A stretch of DNA of 22,567 nt from CAYSZB01 sp964435475 (GTDB lineage Bacteria > Chloroflexota > Anaerolineae > Anaerolineales > Anaerolineaceae): contig CAYSZB010000039.1 of NCBI GenBank assembly GCA_964435475.1, positions 1 through 22,567 on the forward strand. Reading direction: 5' to 3'. Every line of letters begins with the position of its first letter. The stretch's first letter is position 1. The translations under genes and the position numbers were made by a program. The notes under the pieces are model-generated. The model made no database searches. It saw only the letters and a program-made list of their open reading frames with translations, and was not told the DNA's origin. Below are positions 1 to 7,104 of this stretch, piece by piece.

Positions 1-55
1 TCGCGAAGGCGGTCTGACCGTTGGTGCGGGTGTCATCACAAAAATTATTGAGTAA
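1..55 (+). CDS. tuf: Elongation factor Tu, C-terminal end (partial)
   Basis: Only the last 17 codons and the TAA stop are inside the window; the frame starts at base 2. The translated end, REGGLTVGAGVITKIIE, is the conserved C-terminus of EF-Tu domain 3 (the usual form is REGGRTVGAGVV/ITKI/VIE). EF-Tu is the GTPase that delivers aminoacyl-tRNA to the ribosome. It lies 11 bases before rpsJ, the common str–S10 junction in bacteria, so the two genes are probably co-transcribed. The identification rests on this short but distinctive tail. Confidence 0.93.
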   Translation, partial: REGGLTVGAGVITKIIE

Positions 56-66
56 CAGGTTGTAAT

Positions 67-372
67 ATGGCAAAATCAAAAATAAGAATTCGTTTAAAAG
101 CTTTTGATCACCGTGTCCTTGACCAATCCGCCAAGCGGATCGTGGACACTGCAGAACGAAGCGGTGCCAAGGTAATTGGCCCAGTACCGCTGCCGGTAAA
201 GCTGGAACGCTTTACCGTCCGTCGTTCCACCTTCATTGACAAGGATTCTCATGAGCATTTTGAGATCCGCACTCACAAACGCCTGATCGATATCCTGGAA
301 CCTGATTCCAAGACCATCGATATGCTGATGCGCTTGAACCTGCCAGCTGGCGTGGATATTGAAGTAGAGTAA
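67..372 (+). CDS. rpsJ: 30S ribosomal protein S10
   Basis: This 101-residue protein has the normal S10 length and its signature elements: an N-terminal KIRIRLKAFDHRVLD strand/helix, the central GPVPLPVK loop that inserts into the 30S head, and the HEHFEIRTHKRLIDI segment. In other bacteria S10 also partners NusB in antitermination. The ATG at 67 follows the tuf stop by 11 bases, with only a weak purine-rich stretch (AGGT at 57–60) upstream, so translation may be coupled to tuf. A 290-base gap follows, which is unusual because rpsJ and rplC are normally close together. Confidence 0.98.
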   Translation: MAKSKIRIRLKAFDHRVLDQSAKRIVDTAERSGAKVIGPVPLPVKLERFTVRRSTFIDKDSHEHFEIRTHKRLIDILEPDSKTIDMLMRLNLPAGVDIEVE

Positions 373-453
373 GAGAGTGTTCTTCAAGGTTGTCCCCGGA
401 CTTGCCCAAATAAGCCCTGGGAGAATCACTAAAAACTAAAGAAAATGCCAATT

Positions 454-473
454 AACCCTTGCATAAGAGGGTT
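454..473 (+). other. Imperfect hairpin in the rpsJ–rplC gap
   Basis: The bases AACCCT (454–459) and AGGGTT (468–473) can pair around an 8-base loop. CCA before and TGG after could extend the stem across a bulge. No clean T-run follows, so it is not a convincing terminator. It overlaps the −35/spacer region of the promoter candidate at 459–487, so it could be an operator-like dyad or chance. Confidence 0.3.
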
Positions 474-487
474 GTTAATGGTATGAT
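459..487 (+). promoter_or_regulatory. Candidate promoter upstream of rplC (distal)
   Basis: TTGCAT (459–464) and TATGAT (482–487) are separated by 17 bases. The −10 matches the sigma-70 consensus at 5 of 6 positions, the −35 at only 3 of 6. If used, it would give a leader of about 170 nt before rplC that contains the hairpin at 493–513. This is sequence matching only and could be chance in a non-coding stretch. Confidence 0.35.
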
Positions 488-492
488 TGAAA

Positions 493-513
493 GGTTCGCT
501 AATCGAGCGAACT
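493..513 (+). other. Hairpin in the rpsJ–rplC gap
   Basis: GGTTCGCT (493–500) pairs with AGCGAACT (506–513) around the 5-base loop AATCG. Seven pairs are Watson–Crick and the outermost is G·T. It lies just downstream of the promoter candidate at 459–487, so it would sit near the 5' end of that transcript. This resembles leader hairpins through which ribosomal proteins control their own operons, but no known leader family could be matched by eye. Confidence 0.45.
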
Positions 514-607
514 ATCAGGCAATTTAAGAATTGATCACTGCGTAGACCAGACACAAAAATGTCGCGCATGATTGATTGACTAAATTGCGATCGGAGATGA
601 TGCAGCT

Positions 608-636
608 TTGCCCAAGCTGACAGTCTCGTCGATAAT
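608..636 (+). promoter_or_regulatory. Candidate promoter upstream of rplC (proximal)
   Basis: TTGCCC (608–613) and GATAAT (631–636) are separated by 17 bases. The −10 matches the sigma-70 consensus at 5 of 6 positions, the −35 at 3 of 6. A transcript from here would start near 643, only about 20 nt before the rplC ATG and just before the ribosome binding site AGGAG (649–653). With the upstream candidate, it makes a separate promoter for the rplC-onward operon plausible. Confidence 0.35.
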
Positions 637-662
637 TTTGAATTAAACAGGAGAATAGATAA

Positions 663-1292
663 ATGTTTAAAGGGCTTATAGGAAGAAAGATCGGGATGAC
701 CCAGATCTTCGAAAATGATGGCACGGCTACCACCGTAACATTACTCGAAGCTGGGCCATGTTTCGTTTCTATGGTCAAAGGCGTTGAAAATGATGGCTAT
801 TCGGCCATCCAACTGGCTTTTGGCGAGGTGAAACCCAAGCGGCTGAGCAAAGGCCAGTTGGGTCACCTAAAGAAAAGTGAACTTCCCCCAGTTCGTTTCA
901 TTCGCGAATTTCGTACAAAAGATATAGATGTAAAAGCAGGCGATGTGTTAGGCGCTGATGTTTTTACTGCTGGCGAACGCGTCGACGTGATCGGTACCTC
1001 CAAGGGTAAAGGCTTTGCTGGCGTTGTAAAACGCCACCATTTCAATGGTGGTCCACGCACGCATGGTCAGTCTGATCGTTTACGTGCACCTGGCGCCAGT
1101 TCTTCTGGTACAACCCCCGGGCGTGTTTTTAAGGGCAAACGAGGTCCAGGGCGTATGGGCAACGAAAGGGTTACTTCATCCAACCTGCGTGTCGTCCTTG
1201 TTGATCGTGAACGAAATCTGCTGGCTGTCCACGGTTCAGTTCCTGGGCCGAAAGGTGGCACAGTGTTAATCAAAGAGGCGCGGAAACAGTAA
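663..1292 (+). CDS. rplC: 50S ribosomal protein L3
   Basis: This 209-residue protein has the usual bacterial L3 length. The N-terminus MFKGLIGRKIGMTQIF is diagnostic. The extended loop that reaches toward the peptidyl-transferase centre is seen in GTSKGKGFAGVVKRHHFNGG (about residues 111–130) and the following THGQSDRLRAPGASSSGTTP region. The start is supported by AGGAG at 649–653. It is the first gene of a tight block, preceded by a 290-base non-coding gap with possible promoters, and is followed after 39 bases by rplD. Confidence 0.98.
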   Translation: MFKGLIGRKIGMTQIFENDGTATTVTLLEAGPCFVSMVKGVENDGYSAIQLAFGEVKPKRLSKGQLGHLKKSELPPVRFIREFRTKDIDVKAGDVLGADVFTAGERVDVIGTSKGKGFAGVVKRHHFNGGPRTHGQSDRLRAPGASSSGTTPGRVFKGKRGPGRMGNERVTSSNLRVVLVDRERNLLAVHGSVPGPKGGTVLIKEARKQ

Positions 1293-1331
1293 CTTCACAG
1301 TTATTGTCTTCGATGAATGGAGTAGCAAATC

Positions 1332-1961
1332 ATGAAAGTTGACGTTTTCAACATTACTGGCAAGAAAACAGGCTCGGTTGAACTGCCGGAAGCCATTTTC
1401 AATGCCCCTATCAATGTCGACCTGATGCACCAGGCATACAGACGCCAGATGGCAAATGCCCGCCTGGGCACAGTTGAGACCAAAACACGCGGTGAAGTTG
1501 CCGGTGGTGGCAAGAAACCATGGAAACAAAAGGGAACGGGTCGCGCCCGACAAGGTTCAACCAACGCCATTCAATTTGTCGGCGGTGGCCGTGTGCATAC
1601 GCCCCATATGCGGGATTACACCCAGTTAATGCCCCGCAAGATGCGCAGGGCAGCGTTATGCTCGGCGCTTTCAGCACGTGTGGCCGATTCAGGTCTGATC
1701 TTCGTTGAGGATCTAAAGCTTGACCAATCCAAGACATCTGTCATGGCAAAAGTCCTGGATGTTTTAGCTCCAAAATCCACAACACTGATCCTGATCCCCG
1801 ACAAGGGGCCAGATTTTGACAATGCGATCACCGCATCGAGGAACCTGGTAGAGACCAAACTCATATTAGCCAACTACTTGAACATCAGGGATCTGCTCAG
1901 CTTTGGAAAGATCATAATTCCCGTGCAATCCATTGATGTCATCAAGAGCTACTTAGGATAA
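1332..1961 (+). CDS. rplD: 50S ribosomal protein L4
   Basis: This 209-residue protein matches the L4/L1e family. It has the characteristic extended loop that lines the exit tunnel, TKTRGEVAGGGKKPWKQKGTGRARQGS (about residues 55–82; key run GGKKPWKQKGTGRAR), and a globular C-terminus ending in the KSYLG tail. In E. coli, L4 represses its own S10 operon by acting on the leader RNA; whether that applies here is unknown. TGGAG at 1318–1322 precedes the ATG. It lies between rplC and rplW as expected. Confidence 0.97.
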   Translation: MKVDVFNITGKKTGSVELPEAIFNAPINVDLMHQAYRRQMANARLGTVETKTRGEVAGGGKKPWKQKGTGRARQGSTNAIQFVGGGRVHTPHMRDYTQLMPRKMRRAALCSALSARVADSGLIFVEDLKLDQSKTSVMAKVLDVLAPKSTTLILIPDKGPDFDNAITASRNLVETKLILANYLNIRDLLSFGKIIIPVQSIDVIKSYLG

Positions 1962-1972
1962 CAGGTGAAATT

Positions 1973-2281
1973 ATGACTAAAACTGCATTTGAAATTTTGC
2001 GTCGCCCTGTTGTTACTGAAAAATCAAATTACCAATCTTCGGTACTGAACCAGTATGTTTTCGAGGTTCCGCAATATGCAACCCGAACCATGGTGAAAGA
2101 AGCCGTGCATAGTGTATTTGATGTCAAAGTTGTCAGCGTGAATATCATCAACCTACCTGGCAAGTCAAAACGAAACAGCCGCAGTCGAAGGCTGGCAATC
2201 CGCAGCAATGGCTACAAGAAAGCGATCGTTACACTTGCCGAGGGTGAACGTATCCCGATATTTGAAGGCGTGGAGCAATAA
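1973..2281 (+). CDS. rplW: 50S ribosomal protein L23
   Basis: This 102-residue protein is a normal-length L23. The conserved core includes LRRPVVTEKS near the start, YVFEVPQYATRTMVKEAV, and FDVKVVSVNI. L23 lies at the exit tunnel and docks trigger factor and SRP. The basic loop GKSKRNSRSRR replaces the usual KxKRxGR(R) stretch. The stop TAA shares its last base with the ATG of rplB, a one-base overlap that implies coupled translation. Confidence 0.96.
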   Translation: MTKTAFEILRRPVVTEKSNYQSSVLNQYVFEVPQYATRTMVKEAVHSVFDVKVVSVNIINLPGKSKRNSRSRRLAIRSNGYKKAIVTLAEGERIPIFEGVEQ

Positions 2282-3120
2282 TGGCCGTTAAAATTTACAA
2301 ACCCAAAACCCCTGGTCAACGACACAAGACCAGCTATACTTTTGAAGAAATCACCAAGACCACTCCTGAGCGCTCATTGCTGATGCCGCTCAAGAAGATG
2401 GCTGGACGCAATGCATATGGTCGCATTACAGTCAGGCATCGCGGTGGTGGTGAAAAGCGCCAGATCCGTATCATTGATTTCAAACGTGACAAGGTTGAAA
2501 TCCCCGGTAAAATTGCTGCGATCGAGTATGACCCCAACCGCACAGCGCGTTTGGCACTGGTCAACTACGCTGACGGTGAAAAGCGTTACATTATTGCACC
2601 CGTTGGATTAAAAGTTGGTGACACGATCATCTCCAGTAAACAGGCAGATATCAAGGTTGGCAACACTTTACCCCTGGGTAACATCCCTGTCGGTACGATG
2701 ATCCACAATGTGGAATTAAAACCTGGCAAAGGTGCACAGATGGCGCGATCTGCCGGTACATCTGCTCAACTCTTGGCAAAGGAAGGGGCTTATGCCCAGG
2801 TCCGTTTGCCTTCAGGCGAGGTCAGACTGGTTCTGCAGGAGTGCATGGCATCCGTTGGACAGGTTGGCAACATTGAACACAGTAATGTCAAGCTGGGCAA
2901 AGCCGGTCGGAAACGCCACATGGGCCGTCGGCCTGAGGTTCGTGGCTCGGCAATGTCTCCACGGGACCATCCACATGGTGGTGGTGAAGGTCGGTCGCCA
3001 ATCGGTATGGCCGGACCAAAGACCCCATGGGGAAAACCAACCCTTGGTTACAAAACCCGTCGGAATAAACGGACTGAGCAATTCATACTTCGCCATCGCT
3101 CAAAAGCGAAACGGAAGTAG
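2281..3120 (+). CDS. rplB: 50S ribosomal protein L2
   Basis: This 279-residue protein is full length for L2. It opens with the family's MAVKIYKPKTPGQRHKT and carries the universally conserved SPRDHPHGGGEGRSPIG segment near the C-terminus, including the histidine next to the peptidyl-transferase centre. L2 is needed for subunit association. The start overlaps the rplW stop by one base, and GGAG (2272–2275) lies 5 bases upstream of the ATG. Confidence 0.98.
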   Translation: MAVKIYKPKTPGQRHKTSYTFEEITKTTPERSLLMPLKKMAGRNAYGRITVRHRGGGEKRQIRIIDFKRDKVEIPGKIAAIEYDPNRTARLALVNYADGEKRYIIAPVGLKVGDTIISSKQADIKVGNTLPLGNIPVGTMIHNVELKPGKGAQMARSAGTSAQLLAKEGAYAQVRLPSGEVRLVLQECMASVGQVGNIEHSNVKLGKAGRKRHMGRRPEVRGSAMSPRDHPHGGGEGRSPIGMAGPKTPWGKPTLGYKTRRNKRTEQFILRHRSKAKRK

Positions 3121-3152
3121 TGAATCGGTTACTGAGAAAGAGGAATTAAATT

Positions 3153-3437
3153 ATGTCTCGTTCACTTAAAAAAGGGCCTTTCATTGACCCGAAATTATTA
3201 CGAAGAATTGAAGAGATGAACACCAAGGGCGAGAAGAAAGTGCTCCGAACCTGGAGCCGTCCATCGACGATCTTCCCCCAGATGGTCGGACATACAATCG
3301 CAGTACATGATGGCCATCGACATGTGCCAATCTATATCACTGAAAATATGGTCGGTCATCGCCTTGGTGAATTTGCGCCAACCAGATGGTTTCGCGGTCA
3401 TGTCTCAAGTTCTGAGAAGGCCACCAAAGGAAAGTAA
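3153..3437 (+). CDS. rpsS: 30S ribosomal protein S19
   Basis: This 94-residue protein starts MSRSLKKGPFID, the family hallmark, and contains WSRPSTIFPQMVGHTIAVHDG, YITENMVGHRLGEFAPTR and the final basic tail ending KATKGK. S19 sits in the 30S head with S13 and takes part in the bridge to the large subunit. AGAGGAA at 3139–3145 supports the ATG. It is followed 2 bases later by rplV. Confidence 0.98.
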   Translation: MSRSLKKGPFIDPKLLRRIEEMNTKGEKKVLRTWSRPSTIFPQMVGHTIAVHDGHRHVPIYITENMVGHRLGEFAPTRWFRGHVSSSEKATKGK

Positions 3438-3439
3438 TC

Positions 3440-3781
3440 ATGGCTACAGATATTTATGCGAAATTAAGTAACCTGGATACATCTGCCCAGAAAGCCCGAC
3501 TGGTGGTTGACCTTGTCAGGGGAAAGCCTGTTTTGAAAGCCCTTGACATCCTCAAGCTGACACCAAACAAGGCGGCTGCACCTGTATCAAAGCTGTTGTC
3601 ATCAGCGATAGCCAACGCCGAAGAGAACTTCGGTGTGAGCCGTGATGACCTTTTTATCTACCGGATCACCGCAGATGAGGCTCCGACCCGAAAATGGCGA
3701 AGCTTTGGTGCACGTGGTCGTTTCAAACCGTTGTTGAAACGATCGTCTCATGTTGAGATCGTATTGCGTGAAAACAAGTAA
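3440..3781 (+). CDS. rplV: 50S ribosomal protein L22
   Basis: This 113-residue protein has the normal L22 length. Key stretches are TSAQKARLVVDLVRGKPV, ANAEENFG and the tunnel-lining β-hairpin near RKWRSFGARGRFKPLLKRSSH. L22 binds 23S rRNA and its hairpin lines the nascent-chain tunnel, a known site of macrolide-resistance changes in other bacteria. The stop-to-start distance from rpsS is 2 bases, with AAAGGAA at 3426–3432 as the ribosome binding site. Confidence 0.97.
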   Translation: MATDIYAKLSNLDTSAQKARLVVDLVRGKPVLKALDILKLTPNKAAAPVSKLLSSAIANAEENFGVSRDDLFIYRITADEAPTRKWRSFGARGRFKPLLKRSSHVEIVLRENK

Positions 3782-3815
3782 CAGGATTGATTGAGAACCA
3801 GGAGTAATAAAATTT

Positions 3816-4493
3816 ATGGGTCGTAAAGTACATCCAATTGGATTTCGATTAGGGATCAACAAGCCTTGGCTTGGTCGCTGGTATGCTGAAGGACAGGAAT
3901 ATACTGACCAACTGCACCAGGATATAAAGATTCGCGATCTTTTACTCAAAGATTCGGAACACACCGGCATTTCCGGGGTCAGCATTGAGCGTTTCCCTGG
4001 CAAAGTCAAGGTGACAGTGAGGACAGCCAAACCCGGTATCATGATCGGTCGCAAAGGCGAAAACATCAAGAAGATGAAAGATTCTCTTGAGGCTTTAACT
4101 GGCATGAAGATTGACCTGGGCGTCGAAGAGATCAAACAACCCGATATTGATGCGTACCTGGTTGCCATGAACATTGCCGGCCAGATCACCCGACGTATTA
4201 GTTACCGCCGGGCAATGAAGCGGGCAATGCAGCAGGCATTCCGGCAAGGCGCTGAAGGGATCAAGATCACAGTGAGTGGACGCCTGGCTGGTGCTGAAAT
4301 GGCACGTCGTGTGACATTGCGTGAGGGTCGGGTTCCACTGCAGACCTTGCGTGCAGACATCGATTTTGCGAAGACCGAAGCTCTGACGACTTATGGTCAG
4401 ATCGGAATCAAAGTCTGGGTCTATCGAGGGCTTGCCAAGCCTCAATCTGAGGAAAAAGTTGAAACCACTGAGGGCGTTTACGTCAGTGAATAA
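3816..4493 (+). CDS. rpsC: 30S ribosomal protein S3
   Basis: This 225-residue protein begins MGRKVHPIGFRLGI, the classic S3 start. It has a type II KH RNA-binding domain with GIMIGRKGENI at residues 74–84, then the C-terminal domain with GRLAGAEMARR. S3 lies at the mRNA entry site of the 30S head. CAGGAG at 3799–3804 precedes the ATG. The C-terminal tail after about residue 210 is acidic and variable (EEKVETTEGVYVSE). A 46-base gap with a hairpin separates it from rplP. Confidence 0.98.
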   Translation: MGRKVHPIGFRLGINKPWLGRWYAEGQEYTDQLHQDIKIRDLLLKDSEHTGISGVSIERFPGKVKVTVRTAKPGIMIGRKGENIKKMKDSLEALTGMKIDLGVEEIKQPDIDAYLVAMNIAGQITRRISYRRAMKRAMQQAFRQGAEGIKITVSGRLAGAEMARRVTLREGRVPLQTLRADIDFAKTEALTTYGQIGIKVWVYRGLAKPQSEEKVETTEGVYVSE

Positions 4494-4497
4494 TATT

Positions 4498-4521
4498 TCA
4501 CCGATACGTTAAATTCGGTGA
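4498..4521 (+). other. Hairpin between rpsC and rplP
   Basis: TCACCGA (4498–4504) and TCGGTGA (4515–4521) form a perfect 7-bp stem around a 10-base loop. It starts 5 bases after the rpsC stop and ends just before the rplP ribosome binding region at 4524–4537. No T-run follows, so a translation-control or RNA-processing role is more likely than termination. Confidence 0.5.
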
Positions 4522-4523
4522 TG

Positions 4524-4537
4524 AGTGAGGTAGTAGA
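4524..4537 (+). repeat. 14-nt leader shared by rplP and rpsK (copy 1)
   Basis: AGTGAGGTAGTAGA lies immediately before the rplP start. The identical 14 bases occur before rpsK at 13158–13171, in each case 2 bases before the ATG. The GAGG core is at best a modest Shine–Dalgarno sequence, 9 bases from the start codon. Two identical leaders in front of unrelated genes suggest a shared translation signal or a duplicated intergenic piece. Confidence 0.6.
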
Positions 4538-4539
4538 TT

Positions 4540-4965
4540 ATGTTGATGCCAAAACGAGTTAAGTACCGCAAGCAAATGCGTGGTCGCATGCGCGGAAAAG
4601 CTTACCGGGGAGCAGAGATCTCCTTTGGTGAGTGGGGCTTGAAAGCCCTTGAGCCAGGTTGGTTAACCGCCCGCCAAATTGAGGCGGCCCGCCGGGCTAT
4701 TGTGCACGAATTAAAACGCCGTGGGAAAGTATGGATCCGTGTTTTCCCGGACAAACCATATACCAAACGTCCAGCTGAAACCCGCATGGGTAAAGGAAAG
4801 GGACCTGTTGAGTATTGGGTTTCTGTGATCAAACCGGGACGTGTCCTGTTTGAGGTTGGCGGCACTGATGAACAATCCGCAAAGCTTGCTTTGCTGCGTG
4901 CAAAGTTTAAGATCGGGTTGAAGACCACGGTCATCTCACGTGATACGACAGGAGAAGGCGCATGA
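4540..4965 (+). CDS. rplP: 50S ribosomal protein L16
   Basis: This 141-residue protein opens MLMPKRVKYRKQMRGRMRG, matching the MLxPKRxKxRK start of the family, which favours the ATG at 4540 over the in-frame one at 4546. The conserved loop ETRMGKGKGPVEYWV (about residues 81–95) contains the arginine region that approaches the tRNA in the peptidyl-transferase region. L16 is essential for late 50S assembly. Its last four bases overlap rpmC (ATGA). Confidence 0.97.
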   Translation: MLMPKRVKYRKQMRGRMRGKAYRGAEISFGEWGLKALEPGWLTARQIEAARRAIVHELKRRGKVWIRVFPDKPYTKRPAETRMGKGKGPVEYWVSVIKPGRVLFEVGGTDEQSAKLALLRAKFKIGLKTTVISRDTTGEGA

Positions 4966-5165
4966 ACGCAAAGGAAATAAGAGCCCTATCTAATGAAGAA
5001 CTGATCAAGAAGCTGAATGATTCAAAGCAAGAGTTGATGAATCTCCGGTTTCAGATGGTGACCGGTCAGCTAACTGATCACAGTCGCTTCAAGGTTACAC
5101 GCCGCTTGATCGCTCGCGTCGAGACCATCCTGTCTGAACGCGCACGAGAGGCGAAGGAGAAATAA
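4962..5165 (+). CDS. rpmC: 50S ribosomal protein L29
   Basis: This 67-residue, two-helix protein has the L29 pattern: KEIRALSNEELIKKLNDSKQEL, then NLRFQMVTGQL and a C-terminal RRLIARVETIL helix. L29 sits beside L23 at the tunnel exit. GGAGAAGG at 4951–4958 precedes the ATG, and the gene overlaps rplP by 4 bases, indicating coupled translation. rpsQ starts one base after its stop. Confidence 0.96.
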   Translation: MNAKEIRALSNEELIKKLNDSKQELMNLRFQMVTGQLTDHSRFKVTRRLIARVETILSERAREAKEK

Positions 5166-5166
5166 G

Positions 5167-5451
5167 ATGAATAATCGGAAAAGATTTATTGGGATTGTAA
5201 CCAGTAACAAGATGGAAAAGACGGTCGTTGTTGAGGTTTCTCGAACCTTCAGACACCCTTTCTATGGAAAAGTTGTCAAACAGACCAGCTCTTTTAAAGC
5301 GCATGACGAGTTGGGATGCAATGTGGGCGACAAGGTCCAGATCATCGAATCGAAACCGATCTCCAAGACTGTGAGATGGGTTGTGCAGTCCATCGTCCAG
5401 ACGGAGATCCGTGCAGAGGATGACCTGGCACAGGTTGCGGAAGAGGGATAA
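5167..5451 (+). CDS. rpsQ: 30S ribosomal protein S17
   Basis: This 94-residue protein carries the OB-fold features of S17: FIGIVTSNKMEKTVVVEVSR, the HPFYGKVVKQTSSFKAHDE loop and VGDKVQIIESKPISKTVRW. It is slightly longer than the usual 80–87 residues because of an acidic C-terminal tail (RAEDDLAQVAEEG). S17 is an early 16S-binding protein. AAGGAG at 5154–5159 precedes the ATG. Confidence 0.96.
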   Translation: MNNRKRFIGIVTSNKMEKTVVVEVSRTFRHPFYGKVVKQTSSFKAHDELGCNVGDKVQIIESKPISKTVRWVVQSIVQTEIRAEDDLAQVAEEG

Positions 5452-5453
5452 GC

Positions 5454-5825
5454 ATGATTCAACAGGAAACCCGTCTTAAAGTTGCAGACAATACTGGTGC
5501 AAAAGAATTGCTGGTCATCCATGTTGTAGGTGGATCAAGGCGTCGTTATGGCTATGTTGGCGATATCGTTGTGGCAACTGTCAAATCGTCCTCTCCACAG
5601 GCGACTGTCAAGAAGAGCGAAGTTGTCAAGGCAGTCATTGTAAGGGCAAGCAAAGAATGGCGACGGCCGGATGGATCATCTATCCGCTTTGATGACAATG
5701 CAGCAGTGATCCTGGATACAGATGGCACCAACCCTCGTGGTACCCGAATTTTTGGACCCGTGGCACGTGAATTACGTGAAAAAGGGTTTATGAAAATCGT
5801 TTCACTGGCTCCAGAAGTGATATAG
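5454..5825 (+). CDS. rplN: 50S ribosomal protein L14
   Basis: This 123-residue protein starts MIQQETRLKVADNTGAKELLVI, the L14 signature, and contains IVVATVKSS, VKAVIVRASKEWRRPDGS and the C-terminal FGPVARELREKGFMKIVSLAPEVI. L14 contributes to intersubunit bridges and, in other bacteria, is the docking site for RsfS. It starts 2 bases after rpsQ. Confidence 0.98.
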   Translation: MIQQETRLKVADNTGAKELLVIHVVGGSRRRYGYVGDIVVATVKSSSPQATVKKSEVVKAVIVRASKEWRRPDGSSIRFDDNAAVILDTDGTNPRGTRIFGPVARELREKGFMKIVSLAPEVI

Positions 5826-5844
5826 CCGGTGGTTTAGGAGCGTT

Positions 5845-6354
5845 ATGATAAAAATGAAATTACGCGTAGGTGACCGGGTTATGGTCAAGCGCGGCAGCGA
5901 AGAGGATAAAGGGAAGATTGGCGAAGTAATTCGTGTCATCCCTGCAGCCAACAGAGTTGTTGTGCAAGGCATCAACCTGCGGAAGAAGCACCAGAAACAA
6001 ACCCAGTCCAAAGGGAAACAGATACCTTCCGGGATCATTGAATTTGAAGCCCCGATCTCTGCCTCCAATGTGATGTTAATCGATCCAAAGGATAACCAAC
6101 CTACCAAGGTTCGACTGGAGAGAAAAGACGGTGTTTCTGTCCGGATTTCCAAACGAACAGGCAGCAAGATCGATAAAAAAGCTGCGGATAAGTCAGAGAA
6201 GAAACCGGGAAAGAAAAGTGCTGAAGAATCTGAAAAGAAGTCAACAAAAAGAGCAAAAAAGGTAGTTGAAGAGACAGCAGAAGTGGTTAAACCTGCCCGC
6301 AAGACTGCCAAAAAAGTTGCTGAAAAAATTGAAGATGTTCAGCCAGGTGAGTAA
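5845..6354 (+). CDS. rplX: 50S ribosomal protein L24 with long Lys/Glu-rich C-terminal tail
   Basis: Residues 1–~103 are a normal L24: KOW-type LRVGDRVMVKRGSEEDKGKIGEVIRV, then GINLRKKHQK, the EAPISASNVMLIDP strand and ERKDGVSVRISK. L24 is an assembly initiator for the 50S subunit. The protein then continues to residue 169, well beyond the usual ~100–115. The extra 66 residues (104–169) hold 18 Lys, 3 Arg, 10 Glu and 3 Asp with many Ala/Ser, a low-complexity, probably disordered or helical tail. AGGAG at 5836–5840 supports the ATG at 5845; Met4 (5854) is possible. rplE starts 2 bases after the stop, so the tail is not a read-through into the next gene. Confidence 0.95.
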   Translation: MIKMKLRVGDRVMVKRGSEEDKGKIGEVIRVIPAANRVVVQGINLRKKHQKQTQSKGKQIPSGIIEFEAPISASNVMLIDPKDNQPTKVRLERKDGVSVRISKRTGSKIDKKAADKSEKKPGKKSAEESEKKSTKRAKKVVEETAEVVKPARKTAKKVAEKIEDVQPGE

Positions 6355-6356
6355 AG

Positions 6357-6899
6357 ATGAATAGATTAAGAGAATTATACAAAAACGAGATCGCACCTGC
6401 GCTGTTTAAAGAACTGGATCTTGAAAACGTAATGCAGGTACCAAAAATTGAAAAGATCGTCGTCAATATTGGTGTAGGCGAAGCCCTGGATAATCCAAAA
6501 GCCCTGGAAGCGGCGACCAGTGACCTGTTACAGATCACCGGGCAAAAACCCGTAATACTGGCAGCGAAAAAGGCCATCTCCAACTTCAAACTTCGTGAGG
6601 GACGCCAGATCGGTGTGAAAGTAACCTTGCGCGGGGATAAGATGTGGTCCTTCTTTGACCGCCTGGTCAACATAGCCCTGCCACGTGTACGTGACTTTCG
6701 GGGTATTTCCGCTGACTCATTTGATGGTCGTGGAAATTACACCCTTGGCATCCGTGAGCAATTGATCTTTCCTGAGATCGCGTATGACAAGATTGACAAG
6801 CTACGCGGTATGGAAGTCAGCATTGTGACCACCGCCAAAAATGATGATCAGGCTCGAGCTTTGTTATCCAAGTTCGGTATGCCGTTTATGAGAGGTTAA
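6357..6899 (+). CDS. rplE: 50S ribosomal protein L5
   Basis: This 180-residue protein has the standard L5 length and motifs: RLRELYKNEIAPALFKEL at the start, MQVPKIEKIVVNIGVGEA, ITGQKPVILAAKKAISNFKLREG, and FDGRGNYTLGIREQLIFPEI. L5 binds 5S rRNA with L18 and L25 in the central protuberance and contacts P-site tRNA. It starts 2 bases after rplX and ends 1 base before rpsN. Confidence 0.98.
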   Translation: MNRLRELYKNEIAPALFKELDLENVMQVPKIEKIVVNIGVGEALDNPKALEAATSDLLQITGQKPVILAAKKAISNFKLREGRQIGVKVTLRGDKMWSFFDRLVNIALPRVRDFRGISADSFDGRGNYTLGIREQLIFPEIAYDKIDKLRGMEVSIVTTAKNDDQARALLSKFGMPFMRG

Positions 6900-6900
6900 T

Positions 6901-7083
6901 ATGGCTAAGAAATCAATGATAATTCGCGAAACGAGACGAAAGTATCCCAACCAGGTGGTTAATCGCTGCCGTGTTTGTGGAAGACCACGTGGTTATATGC
7001 GTAAGTTCGGTTTGTGCCGTATTTGTTTCCGTGAGATGGCTCTACAGGGAAAAATTCCCGGTGTAGTCAAGTCATCCTGGTAG
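6901..7083 (+). CDS. rpsZ: 30S ribosomal protein S14, zinc-binding type Z
   Basis: This 60-residue protein is the short, zinc-binding form of S14. Two CxxC pairs (C23/C26 and C39/C42) form the zinc ribbon in NRCRVCGRPRGYMRKFGLCRICFRE, and the C-terminus ends in the conserved VKSSW. It is part of the 30S head. The type Z form is typical of Gram-positives, Chloroflexota and Thermus rather than enterobacteria. Whether this genome also has a zinc-free paralogue cannot be seen here. Also named rpsN in many annotations. Confidence 0.97.
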   Translation: MAKKSMIIRETRRKYPNQVVNRCRVCGRPRGYMRKFGLCRICFREMALQGKIPGVVKSSW

Positions 7084-7104
7084 ATTGGCCTGGAGGTATT
7101 ATTT

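Noticed and set aside
94..429. 111-codon − strand open frame across rpsJ and the following gap
   Set aside because: Most of it is opposite rpsJ and the translation has no family resemblance.
3602..4189. 195-codon open frame on the − strand opposite rplV/rpsC
   Set aside because: It lies fully opposite two certain ribosomal protein genes, has no recognisable family features and no ribosome binding site support.
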